Positions 52,266 to 60,366 of a DNA stretch of 64,000 nucleotides are shown here, one piece after another. The position numbers and the translations under genes were made by a program. This DNA is from JBFLYC01 sp040756735. GTDB taxonomy: Bacteria > Bacillota > DSM-16504 > Desulfitibacterales > Desulfitibacteraceae. Numbering within the stretch: position 1 is the first letter of the stretch; each line of letters starts with the position of its first letter. The notes under the pieces were generated by a model. It was not told the DNA's origin. It did no database searches and worked only from the letters and a program-made list of their open reading frames with translations. Location of the stretch: assembly GCA_040756735.1 (NCBI GenBank), contig JBFLYC010000015.1:1-64000 (forward strand). The letters are read 5' to 3'.

Positions 52266-53447
52266 ATGCTTGCAAATCAACAACGACTTGAAGTCCTTGA
52301 ATTTTGCCAACAGTTAATCAGGATACCTAGTGTTGGTCCCAATGAAAAAGAGATAGTTCAATATATTGCAGATAAGATGGTCAAACTCGGCTATGAGGAA
52401 GTAGTTATTGATGAGGTTGGAAATGTAATCGGAAAATTTTCCGGGGTGAATAAAAAGTCAAGTCTTTTATTTGATGGTCATGTAGACACCGTTGGTGTAA
52501 CAGACCCGGAGCAATGGGCTGCCGATCCTTTTGGCGGTGTTGTTAAAGATGGAAGAATCTATGGGCGAGGCGCTGCGGATATGAAAGCTTCCATCGCTGC
52601 AGCAGTATGCGGTGCCGCTTTTCTTATAAAACAAGGCTTTAAACCCCAGGGGGATTTATATATATGCTGCTCTATATCGGAAGAACTGATAGAGGGGGCA
52701 GCTTTAAATCAGGTATTAAAAAAATATCAACCCAAGTATGTTATTATTGGAGAGGCAACAGATCTAAAGCTGAATATCGGGCAGAGGGGAAGGGCTGAAA
52801 TACTTGTAGAATGCCTGGGAAAGCAGGCGCATTCTTCTCAACCATTTCTTGGCATAAACGCTCTAAAGCTTATGGCAAGATTACTCACTGACATAGAAGA
52901 CATGGAATTGCCACGGGATGCTGAATTGGGGCCTGCAATCATTGAACCAACTGATATTATATCCAGGCCGTACCCGGGACTTTCAGTGATTCCCGATAGC
53001 TGTAAAGTAACCTTTGACAGACGGTTGTTAACAGGTGAGAAGCCGGAAGATGTCATTAAACAGGTTGAATCTGTTATACAGGTGCTGCAAAAACAGGATT
53101 CATGCTTTAATGCTCAAGTAAGCTTGGCAGAAGCAGAGTTTACAACTCATAACGGATATCCTCTTAAAGCACCCAAGTTTGCCCCTGCGTGGAAACTTGA
53201 TCCCAATCACCCTTTGGTACAAGTTGGATTAGAAGCTTTAAGCGCTGTTGGCATTAAGCCGGAAATCGGATACTATGCTTTTTGCACTAACGGCAGTTAC
53301 CCTGCAGGAAAGATGGGTATTCCAACAATAGGATTTGGTATTGGCCATGAAGATCAAGCCCATCAAAGGGACGAATGGGTGAAATTAGATGACCTTTTTA
53401 GAGGAACAAGCGGCTATATGTCTATTATCAAGTATCTTCTGTCCTAA
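52266..53447 (+). CDS. M20 metallohydrolase (ArgE/DapE/YgeY-like), copy 1
   Basis: A 393-residue M20 peptidase-fold hydrolase. LLFDGHVDTVGV (first metal His and Asp), GRGAADMKASIAA (bridging Asp), SISEELIEGAA (catalytic Glu pair) and the C-terminal GFGIGHEDQAHQRDEWV (His) are all present. The ending is very like the YgeY-type protein at 57285, so it is a YgeY-related deacylase or carbamoylase. Starts at ATG 52266. It lies between the hydantoinase and the carbamoylase genes, all within 20 bp of each other. Confidence 0.88.
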   Translation: MLANQQRLEVLEFCQQLIRIPSVGPNEKEIVQYIADKMVKLGYEEVVIDEVGNVIGKFSGVNKKSSLLFDGHVDTVGVTDPEQWAADPFGGVVKDGRIYGRGAADMKASIAAAVCGAAFLIKQGFKPQGDLYICCSISEELIEGAALNQVLKKYQPKYVIIGEATDLKLNIGQRGRAEILVECLGKQAHSSQPFLGINALKLMARLLTDIEDMELPRDAELGPAIIEPTDIISRPYPGLSVIPDSCKVTFDRRLLTGEKPEDVIKQVESVIQVLQKQDSCFNAQVSLAEAEFTTHNGYPLKAPKFAPAWKLDPNHPLVQVGLEALSAVGIKPEIGYYAFCTNGSYPAGKMGIPTIGFGIGHEDQAHQRDEWVKLDDLFRGTSGYMSIIKYLLS

Positions 53448-53468
53448 ATCATAAAAGGTGGTATGTTG

Positions 53469-54722
53469 ATGAACGCAGAGCAAGAGCATGATCAGTTTTT
53501 CATAAATAATTGCTTATCAGAACTGGCAAAAATCGGTGAGACCCCAGAGGGCGGGGTTACACGTCTAGCTTTTACAGTAGAAGATGTGCTGGCCAGAAAC
53601 AAGATTATGGAATGGATGGAATTGGTTGGTTTAAAAGTCCGCTTAGATGCGGCAGGCAATATTTTCGGGCGCTACACTCCGGATAATTCTGATGGCGAAG
53701 TTGTGATGATTGGTTCCCATATCGATACGGTAATTAATGGCGGCCTGTATGACGGGGCCTTGGGAGTTGTTGTCGGATTATGTGCCATAAGAAGAATTAT
53801 CAGGAGCTCTCCTAAAATGAAACGCAGTATTGAATTGGTTATATTTAGCGATGAAGAGGGTGTCCGTTTCGGCGGAGGCCTATTTGGCAGTAAAGCCCTT
53901 ATAAAAGACATAGCTTTAGAGAGTATAACCAATTTCACAGATGAAAAGGGTATTTCTTTATTTGAGGCACTGAAAAACGTCGGTGGTGATGCAGAACAAA
54001 TTCCCCATTTAAACTTAAATGGTGATGTTAAATGCTATTTAGAAGCTCACATTGATCAGAGCAATGAATTGAATGATGAAGAAAAACCTATAGGAATTGT
54101 AACGGCAATTGCCGGCCCTGTCTCTTTATCCATGAAAATTTTGGGGCGAGCCGGTCACGCCGGCGCCGAACCCATGGATCAAAGGAAAGATGCCTTGGCC
54201 GGAGCAGCTGAAATTATCTTGGCTGTTGAAGAGACTGTAAAGGCTGTTAAGTGCAACTACCTTGTCGGTACAGTGGGAAACATGAAGCTGTATCCTGGAG
54301 CAAGCAATGTTATCCCAGGAGAAGTTGAATTGACAATAGATATTAGAGGAATAGATGCTAAAATCCGGGAAGAGGCCTTAAAGAAGATCATAGAAAAGGC
54401 TAAACAAATCTGTACTGCCAGGGGTCTTATCTTGGATATCTTTGAAAAACATCGAGTTGATCCTATCTCACTTGATGAGGAGCTAATTTCACTATTGGAA
54501 GATACATCTGACGAATTAGGAATACCTTATAAAAAAATTATCAGCAGGGCATCTCATGATGCCATGAATATGGCCAAAGTTGTACCCACATGCATGCTCC
54601 TTGTTAGGAACATGACCGGCAGCAGTCACTGCCCTGAGGAAGAGGCAAGTATCGAAGATATTCTCAAAACAGTTGATTTAACTGCAGCTGTTTTGCAAAA
54701 AATCATCTTTAGCGAAAAGTAA
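53469..54722 (+). CDS. M20 amidase, allantoate/N-carbamoyl amino acid hydrolase type
   Basis: A 417-residue Zn-dependent hydrolase of the hydantoinase/carbamoylase (AllC/HyuC) family. GSHIDTVINGGLYDGALGVV (His and bridging Asp), FSDEEGVRFGGGLFGSK (Glu pair), LEAHIDQ (His), GRAGHAGAEPMDQRKDA and RASHDAMNM are the diagnostic blocks. It would remove the carbamoyl group left after hydantoin opening. The start is taken at ATG 53469, 7 nt after AAAGGTGG, not the ATG at 53463. With racemase and hydantoinase it completes a hydantoinase pathway. Confidence 0.9.
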   Translation: MNAEQEHDQFFINNCLSELAKIGETPEGGVTRLAFTVEDVLARNKIMEWMELVGLKVRLDAAGNIFGRYTPDNSDGEVVMIGSHIDTVINGGLYDGALGVVVGLCAIRRIIRSSPKMKRSIELVIFSDEEGVRFGGGLFGSKALIKDIALESITNFTDEKGISLFEALKNVGGDAEQIPHLNLNGDVKCYLEAHIDQSNELNDEEKPIGIVTAIAGPVSLSMKILGRAGHAGAEPMDQRKDALAGAAEIILAVEETVKAVKCNYLVGTVGNMKLYPGASNVIPGEVELTIDIRGIDAKIREEALKKIIEKAKQICTARGLILDIFEKHRVDPISLDEELISLLEDTSDELGIPYKKIISRASHDAMNMAKVVPTCMLLVRNMTGSSHCPEEEASIEDILKTVDLTAAVLQKIIFSEK

Positions 54723-54806
54723 TCAATTATGCCGATATTTTTTTCAATTTTTAAATTTAAACAGGAGGATTTTTGTGAGGCATATAGAATATTATATTTA
54801 TGATTG

Positions 54807-54824
54807 TTAGACAATCGTACAATC
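54807..54824 (+). promoter_or_regulatory. candidate autoregulatory operator before gntR
   Basis: TTAGACAATCGTACAATC inside a larger palindrome: TTGTTAGA with TCTAACAA, and GATTGT-TAG-ACAATC. Same pattern as at 26739 and 28708. It lies 39 bp before the GntR start, a normal place for autoregulation; HutC-type sites often centre on TAGAC. Confidence 0.6.
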
Positions 54825-54862
54825 TAACAAATGTGACTGACTAAAATCGGGGAGGAGTTTGC

Positions 54863-55588
54863 TTGAGGAAACCCTTATATGTAGAAGTGGCTAATGAGAT
54901 TAAAAAACGTATTGATGAGGGTATATATAAGCCGGGTGAAAAGCTTACGGCAGAGCCCGAACTTGCGGAAATCTTGGGTGTATCCCGGGGTACCTTAAGA
55001 GAAGCCTTAACCAGCCTGGAGAACATGGGGATTATCACACGCAAGCATGGCAGGGGAGCCTTTGTAAGTCCAAGTCTTTCAAAGGTCGTAGCAGGTATCG
55101 AAAGTCTGGATTCTCTAGTTAACAATATTCGTCAATCAGGTCATGAGGCTGCAGATAAAATAATTTCCATAACAGAGTTGAAAATGGAAGCAGAATGTGC
55201 TGCCAAGCTTAAAGTAGAAGCGGGAACTTTAGCCTTTGAAATAGAAAGCTTGCGGTTGTCAGACTCAGAGCCGGTTGTCTATTGTTATGATATTGTCCCG
55301 GGCTATTTGGTTGGAAACGATATTGACTTGCTAAAACTTAGAAGCAAGTGTGAATCTCTAACAGAGTTTTTTGACAGGTACACAAGGTATAAACCGGTCC
55401 AGTTTGTCTCAACAATTAATGCAGTACTGCCTCCCACAAAGGTGGCACGCTTGCTCAAAGTAAGGTACAACATTCCCATGGTTTATCTTGAGGGTATAAT
55501 GTATGACGAAAACAGTTTGCCGATAAACTACGGTTATCAATATTACAGGGGAGACAAATATCAATTTAAATTAGTCCGCAGCAGGTAG
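54863..55588 (+). CDS. GntR-family regulator, HutC subfamily
   Basis: A 241-residue regulator with a winged helix (residues 1-70, PEDx-type LTAEPELAEILGVSRGTLREAL) and a UTRA ligand-binding domain (about 90-238, KVEAGTLAFEIESLRLSDSEPVVYC). UTRA domains sense small metabolites released by the pathway they control. TTG 54863 follows GGGGAGGAG. Its own leader contains the palindromic candidate operator shared with two other purine loci, which makes it the best candidate for the local purine regulator. Confidence 0.9.
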   Translation: MRKPLYVEVANEIKKRIDEGIYKPGEKLTAEPELAEILGVSRGTLREALTSLENMGIITRKHGRGAFVSPSLSKVVAGIESLDSLVNNIRQSGHEAADKIISITELKMEAECAAKLKVEAGTLAFEIESLRLSDSEPVVYCYDIVPGYLVGNDIDLLKLRSKCESLTEFFDRYTRYKPVQFVSTINAVLPPTKVARLLKVRYNIPMVYLEGIMYDENSLPINYGYQYYRGDKYQFKLVRSR

Positions 55589-55810
55589 AAACTAAATAAA
55601 ACCGTTTAAATACACAAATAATAAACCATGATTATACATTCCAGTAATGACAGTCAGCAGTAAGTAGAGTTTTGTTGCTGGGGGGGATGCCATGGTGAAT
55701 AAAGTACATCTAATAAGATGTTAGGGGGAGGAGATGCCAGGATAACAAATCAAGGTAGTGTTAACTAGCAATTGATTAACACTACGCAAATCAATGAGGA
55801 GGTTTTAAAT
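55589..55810. promoter_or_regulatory. leader of the second permease with a perfect inverted repeat
   Basis: GTAGTGTTAA (55755-55764) and TTAACACTAC (55776-55785) form a perfect 10-bp inverted repeat with 11-nt spacer just before the ribosome site GAGGAGG. No T run follows, so it looks more like an operator or translational control stem than a terminator. No TTAGACAAT-type site was found here. Confidence 0.5.
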
Positions 55811-57178
55811 ATGGAAGATGTTAAATTAGGTCATGCAACTGGAGTGAAGGCTGTTTATGATGTTGATGATAAACCGCCTTTAAAAGAAGCAGTTCCCCTG
55901 GGTTTGCAGCATGTTCTTGCCATGTTTGCTGGGAATATCACAGTTCCCATTATTATTGCCGGTGTTTTGGGTTTTGGTGTTGCAGAGAGAGGATTTTTAA
56001 TCCAGTGTGCCATGCTTGTGGCAGGTATTGCCACTCTCATTCAGGCTAACAGGATTGGGCCGGTGGGTGCAAACCTTCCTGTGGTAATGGGCACAAGCTT
56101 TGGTTTTGTCCCTACTGCCAGCGCCATTGGAAAGGAATTCGGAATGTCCGGTATCCTTGGCGCTGCTTTTATAGGCGGGTTTTTTGAAGCAGTTCTCGGT
56201 TACTTCTTGAAACCGTTGAGGAAGTATTTTCCCCCAATAGTGACAGGGACAGTTCTTCTTACCATTGGATTATCCTTAATTCCAACAGGAATTAATTATT
56301 TCGCCGGGGGTGTAGGAGCTGCGGACTTTGGCTCATTTTTAAATCTGGGGTTGGGAACCCTGGTTCTTATCACAATAATAATATTTAATCAGTTCTTCAA
56401 GGGGTTTATGAGCATGGCGGCAATTCTAATAGGCATTGTAGTGGGATACATAGTTGCTATTCCCCTGGGCAAGATTGATTTTGCTCCCGTAGCCGCAGCC
56501 GGATGGTTTTCCATTCCAACACCCTTTGAATATGGTTTAACCTTCCACTGGTCCGCCATTGTGGCCATGTTGATCATGTATATAGTTACAACAGTAGAGA
56601 CTGTGGGTGACATTTCGGGAATTACCTGCGGGGGTGCAGGTAGAGAAGCAACAGATAAGGAATTATCAGGCGGAGTAATTGCTGATGGACTTATGAGCAG
56701 TTTTGCAGCCATCTTCAATGCCCTGCCGAACACTTCATACAGCCAGAATGTTGGTATAGTATCTTTTACAGGTGTGATGAGCCGTTATGTGGTTACCATA
56801 GGCGCTATTTTCTTGATTGCAGCGGCAATGTTTCCTAAATTAGGAGCTATAATAGCTGTTATGCCGCCAAGTGTGCTTGGCGGGGCAGCAGTAGTCATGT
56901 TTGCCATGATTGCCACTGCAGGCATAACACTTATTAGTCAAACTACATTAAACCGCAGGAACTTGCTTGTAGTCGCTGTAGCCCTTGGTCTCGGCCTTGG
57001 CTTAGGGACAGTGCCCAATGCCCTGCAGAATTTCCCAGAGTCAATCAGGCTGATATTTGCCGGTTCAGGTATTGTGGTTGCTGGTCTTGTAGCCCTTATA
57101 TTAAATGTAATTTTACCTGTTGAGAAGACGGATCTTGCTGACGATAAAAAAGCTAAATGCTTGGAGGAGAAGGAGTAA
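55811..57178 (+). CDS. NCS2 xanthine/uric acid permease
   Basis: A 455-residue permease of the classical NCS2 (XanP/PucJ/UapA) branch. LGLQHVLAMFAGN (TM1 His), GTSFGFVPT (TM3), TTVETVGDISG with the substrate-binding Glu (TM8) and SQNVGIVSFTGVMSR (the QN-x4-T signature after TM9/10) are all present. Xanthine or urate is the likely substrate. Start at ATG 55811 after GAGGAGG; the earlier ATG at 55772 lies inside the inverted repeat. It differs in sequence from the 26900 permease, so the island has two unrelated purine uptake permeases. Confidence 0.9.
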   Translation: MEDVKLGHATGVKAVYDVDDKPPLKEAVPLGLQHVLAMFAGNITVPIIIAGVLGFGVAERGFLIQCAMLVAGIATLIQANRIGPVGANLPVVMGTSFGFVPTASAIGKEFGMSGILGAAFIGGFFEAVLGYFLKPLRKYFPPIVTGTVLLTIGLSLIPTGINYFAGGVGAADFGSFLNLGLGTLVLITIIIFNQFFKGFMSMAAILIGIVVGYIVAIPLGKIDFAPVAAAGWFSIPTPFEYGLTFHWSAIVAMLIMYIVTTVETVGDISGITCGGAGREATDKELSGGVIADGLMSSFAAIFNALPNTSYSQNVGIVSFTGVMSRYVVTIGAIFLIAAAMFPKLGAIIAVMPPSVLGGAAVVMFAMIATAGITLISQTTLNRRNLLVVAVALGLGLGLGTVPNALQNFPESIRLIFAGSGIVVAGLVALILNVILPVEKTDLADDKKAKCLEEKE

Positions 57179-57191
57179 GGAAAGGGGTTTA

Positions 57192-57252
57192 TTTTCAGGA
57201 AGTCAGTGTTATACACCATTACATTGCAGTCATTGCATTGACTTCCTGAAAA
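57192..57252. other. 14-bp perfect inverted repeat before ygeY
   Basis: TTTTCAGGAAGTCA (57192-57205) and TGACTTCCTGAAAA (57239-57252), spacer 33 nt. A stem this long would form in RNA between permease and ygeY. On the plus strand it is followed by A rather than T, so it is not a standard terminator. Confidence 0.6.
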
Positions 57253-57284
57253 AAGTCATTGGAATAATGAAAGGGGATAGTAGT

Positions 57285-58526
57285 TTGGAACTGGATTTTG
57301 CAAAAATACTGGAAAGGGCAGAAAGCTACAAACAGGACATGTCCAAATTTCTCAGGGACTTGATAGCTCTACCTGGTGAAAGCTGTGGGGAAGAAAACGT
57401 AATTAAGCGGATTAAAGAAGAAATGGAAAAGGTGGGGTTTGATAAGGTTGAGATAGACCCCATGGGGAATATACTGGGATACATAGGCAAGGGTAAACAC
57501 CTGATTGCCATGGATGCCCATATAGACACTGTAGGCGTGGGTGACGTCAGCCTGTGGGACTATGACCCCTATGAAGGCTACGAGGATGATGAAATCATTA
57601 TTGGCCGCGGGGCATCTGACCAGTTGGGGGGCATGGCTTCCATGGTCTATGCAGGTAAAGTCATAAAGGATTTAGGCCTTGAAGACGACTACACCCTGGT
57701 AGTGACAGGCACCGTGCAGGAAGAGGACTGTGACGGCCTGTGCTGGCAGTATATTATAGATCAAGATAAGCTGAAACCGGAATTTGTGGTCATAACCGAA
57801 CCGACATCCTGCAACATATACAGGGGGCAGAGGGGCAGGATGGAAATCAAAGTGTCTACCCAGGGCTTGAGCTGTCATGGTTCTGCCCCAGAGCGCGGGG
57901 ACAATGCCATATTCAAAATGGCGCCCATATTGATTGAGCTGAGGGCATTAAATGAAAACCTTATTGATCATGACTTTTTGGGTAAAGGCACCCTTACCGT
58001 GTCGGAGATATTTTTCTCTTCTCCCTCAAGATGTGCGGTGGCAGATGGCTGTACCATTTCAATTGATAGAAGACTTACTGCTGGAGAGACTTATGAATAT
58101 GCCCTGCAGCAAATTAGGAATTTGCCTGCAGTAAAAGAGGCCAAGGCTAAAGTAGAGATGTATGATTACAGCAGACCTTCCTATACAGGGTTAATATATC
58201 CTACAAAATCATACTTCCCAACTTGGCTTATAGAAGAGGACCATCCTGCCACCCAGACTTTGGTGGAAGCATATGAGGGATTGTTTAAAGCCGAGCCCCT
58301 GGTTGACAAATGGACCTTTTCGACTAATGCGGTGTCCATCATGGGCAGGTACGGCATTCCCTGCATTGGTTTTGGACCAGGTCATGAAGACCAGGCCCAT
58401 GCGCCTAATGAGAGAACCTGGAAGAGCGAGTTGGTTAAGTCAGCTGCCATGTATGCGGCTATACCTATGATCTATGTAAAAAAGCATGCTGACAAAATGC
58501 CGGTGGATACAAAGAATTTGGTTTAA
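57285..58526 (+). CDS. ygeY: YgeY-type M20 hydrolase
   Basis: A 413-residue protein very close to E. coli YgeY over its whole length: FLRDLIALPGESCGEENVI, MDAHIDTVGVGD (metal His/Asp), GRGASDQLGGMASMVYAGK, TGTVQEEDCDGLCWQY (Glu pair), SCHGSAPERGDNAIFKM, DKWTFSTNAVSIMGR, FGPGHEDQAHAPNE. In anaerobic purine degradation it acts late, on the acylated diamino acid left from the ring; the precise bond is inferred. Start: AAAGGGGA lies 6 nt before TTG 57285; ATG 57267 is the alternative and would add 6 residues. Confidence 0.92.
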   Translation: MELDFAKILERAESYKQDMSKFLRDLIALPGESCGEENVIKRIKEEMEKVGFDKVEIDPMGNILGYIGKGKHLIAMDAHIDTVGVGDVSLWDYDPYEGYEDDEIIIGRGASDQLGGMASMVYAGKVIKDLGLEDDYTLVVTGTVQEEDCDGLCWQYIIDQDKLKPEFVVITEPTSCNIYRGQRGRMEIKVSTQGLSCHGSAPERGDNAIFKMAPILIELRALNENLIDHDFLGKGTLTVSEIFFSSPSRCAVADGCTISIDRRLTAGETYEYALQQIRNLPAVKEAKAKVEMYDYSRPSYTGLIYPTKSYFPTWLIEEDHPATQTLVEAYEGLFKAEPLVDKWTFSTNAVSIMGRYGIPCIGFGPGHEDQAHAPNERTWKSELVKSAAMYAAIPMIYVKKHADKMPVDTKNLV

Positions 58527-58528
58527 AT

Positions 58529-58811
58529 GGTCAGGGGACACACCTCCCTTGGTACGTAAACTCTTGGTATGGAGGAATGTCCCCAACGTAGGTCAGGGGA
58601 CACACCTCCCTTGGTGCGTAAACTCTTGGTATGGAGNNNNNNNNNNNNNNNNNNNNNNNNNNNNNNNNNNNNNNNNNNNNNNNNNNNNNNNNNNNNNNNN
58701 NNNNNNNNNNNNNNNNNNNNNNNNNNNNNNNNNNNNAATGTCCCCAACGTAGGTCAGGGGACACACCTCCCTTGGTGCGTAAACTCTTGGTATGGAGGAA
58801 TGTCCCCAATA
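58529..58811. repeat. 62-bp direct repeat around an assembly gap
   Basis: TCAGGGGACACACCTCCC starts at 58531, 58593 and 58754; each unit ends GGAGGAATGTCCCCAACGTA. The first two are exactly 62 bp apart. The ends (CAGGGGACA and TGTCCCC) make each unit palindromic. Copy number is unknown because of the gap. Confidence 0.85.
58637..58736. other. assembly gap of exactly 100 N
   Basis: One hundred N inside the tandem repeat, the usual placeholder for unknown length. It falls 5' of ygeW, not within a gene; open frames reported across the N are meaningless. Confidence 0.98.
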
Positions 58812-58844
58812 AAATATAAAACAAGACACAAGGAGGAATTTTTT

Positions 58845-59834
58845 ATGACAACTATGTTAAGAGGCAAGCATTTCATCACCACCCAGGAATGGACTGTTCC
58901 TGAGTTGGAGCGTATTTTTGAAGTGGCGGCGGATCTCAAAAGAAAATTCGCCATGGGAGAACCCCACAGGCTGCTTCAGGACAAAACGCTGTTTATGATC
59001 TTCTTTGACAACAGCACTAGGACCAGAAACTCTTTCGAAGCAGGTATGACACAGCTTGGCGGTCATGCCCATGACTTAACTCCTGATAAGCTGCAGATTT
59101 CCCATGGGGAAAATGCCAAGGACACTGCCAATGTTTTAAGCAGATTTGGTCATGCCATTGCTGTACGTCACTGCAGCTACAAGGAAGGCAACAAGTATTT
59201 AAGAGAAGTTGCTGAGCATAGCAAGGTGCCTGTTATCAATATGCAGTGCGATATTTATCACCCCTGCCAAATTTTAGCTGACTACCTTACTATCAGGGAA
59301 AGGTTCGGCCAAAATACCCGGGGGTTAAAGATAGGTGTTAGCTGGACTTCAGCGCCCAACTATGTAAGGCCCTTATCAGTTCCCCAGAGTCTGATCCTAA
59401 TGATGCCCAGGTTTGGTCTGGATGTAACATTAGCCCATCCGCCAGAGTTTGAATTAATGCCCGAAATTGTTGAGCAGGCCAAGAAAAATGCTGAAGAAGC
59501 CGGAGTTAAATTTGAGATAACACATGAAATGGAAGGCGCTTTTGAAGATGCTGATATAGTTATTCCAAAGAGCTGGGGACCACTGGTATATACCCAGGAT
59601 AAAAAGGAAGGCATTGACCTGATAGCAAAATATCCAAGCTGGTGCTGCGACAGCAAGATGATGTCCTTGACCAAGAAGCATGGCATCTACATGCATCCGC
59701 TGCCGGCAGACAGGGGCCGCGAAGTAACTGATGAAGTTATTGATGGACCGCAGTCTGTGGTGTATGATGAGGCAGAAAACCGCCTGCATGTGCAAAAAGC
59801 ATTGATGGCATTGATTATGGGTGGAAGGCCGTAA
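58845..59834 (+). CDS. ygeW: YgeW, knotted carbamoyltransferase-like protein
   Basis: A 329-residue ATCase/OTCase-fold protein of the YgeW group. FDNSTRTRNSFEAGM (carbamoyl phosphate loop), HPCQILADYLTI, and HPLPADRGREV are intact. In the purine gene set it is believed to transfer a carbamoyl group from the ring-derived carbamoyl amino acid to phosphate, making carbamoyl phosphate for the carbamate kinase encoded at 61644. Start at ATG 58845 with AGGAGGAATTTTTT upstream. Confidence 0.92.
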   Translation: MTTMLRGKHFITTQEWTVPELERIFEVAADLKRKFAMGEPHRLLQDKTLFMIFFDNSTRTRNSFEAGMTQLGGHAHDLTPDKLQISHGENAKDTANVLSRFGHAIAVRHCSYKEGNKYLREVAEHSKVPVINMQCDIYHPCQILADYLTIRERFGQNTRGLKIGVSWTSAPNYVRPLSVPQSLILMMPRFGLDVTLAHPPEFELMPEIVEQAKKNAEEAGVKFEITHEMEGAFEDADIVIPKSWGPLVYTQDKKEGIDLIAKYPSWCCDSKMMSLTKKHGIYMHPLPADRGREVTDEVIDGPQSVVYDEAENRLHVQKALMALIMGGRP

Positions 59835-60366
59835 CAGGCGGTGTCAAAGGGACGGTTCTCTGTCACCTCAGGGGGTGTCAAAGGGACGGTTCTCTGTCAC
59901 ATTCTCTGTCGAATTACTAGCAGATGAAGGTCAGGGGACACACCAAACAAGGTCAGGGGACACACCTCTTTCAGAGGAATGTCCCCAACGTATGAATGTC
60001 CCCAACGTATGAATGTTCCCAACGTATGAACGCCTAGTTTGGAGGAATATCCCCAACGTATGCGTAAACTCTTGGTTTGTTAGAAGTTGATAGGGGAACA
60101 ACGAGTTCCCCTATCAACCATTTAACGCAATCATCTTTTTATATTCATTATATTATGTATAGCAGAATGAATATTATATTCAGCAGCAAACGAAAAGAAA
60201 TTGATTTTAATAAAAGTTAACTTACAACTAATTAATTAAATTTGAATAAATTTTTTGGCTAATAAGCAGGAAAATGATTTATTATATTGAAATAATATAG
60301 CGATAGGTTAAATATAATTAAACATAAGATTAGGTATAGTTTAACTATAAGGTAGGTGAACCGGCA
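59835..60366. repeat. repeat-rich non-coding stretch before the threonine-synthase-like gene
   Basis: Two copies of a GGGACGGTTCTCTGTCAC element (59848-59900), degenerate pieces of the 62-bp repeat (GGTCAGGGGACACAC at 59929 and 59951, then several ATGTCCCCAACGTATGA copies to about 60060), and a perfect 14-bp hairpin GTTGATAGGGGAAC/GTTCCCCTATCAAC (60086-60118). The last 240 bp are AT-rich and probably hold a promoter; TATAGTT-T-AACTATA is a small palindrome there. No gene seen. Confidence 0.8.

Noticed and set aside
58529..58811. Open reading frames across the N gap and the 62-bp repeats; CRISPR-like array
   Set aside because: The frames consist largely of N; repeats have no spacer structure and look like palindromic intergenic repeats.
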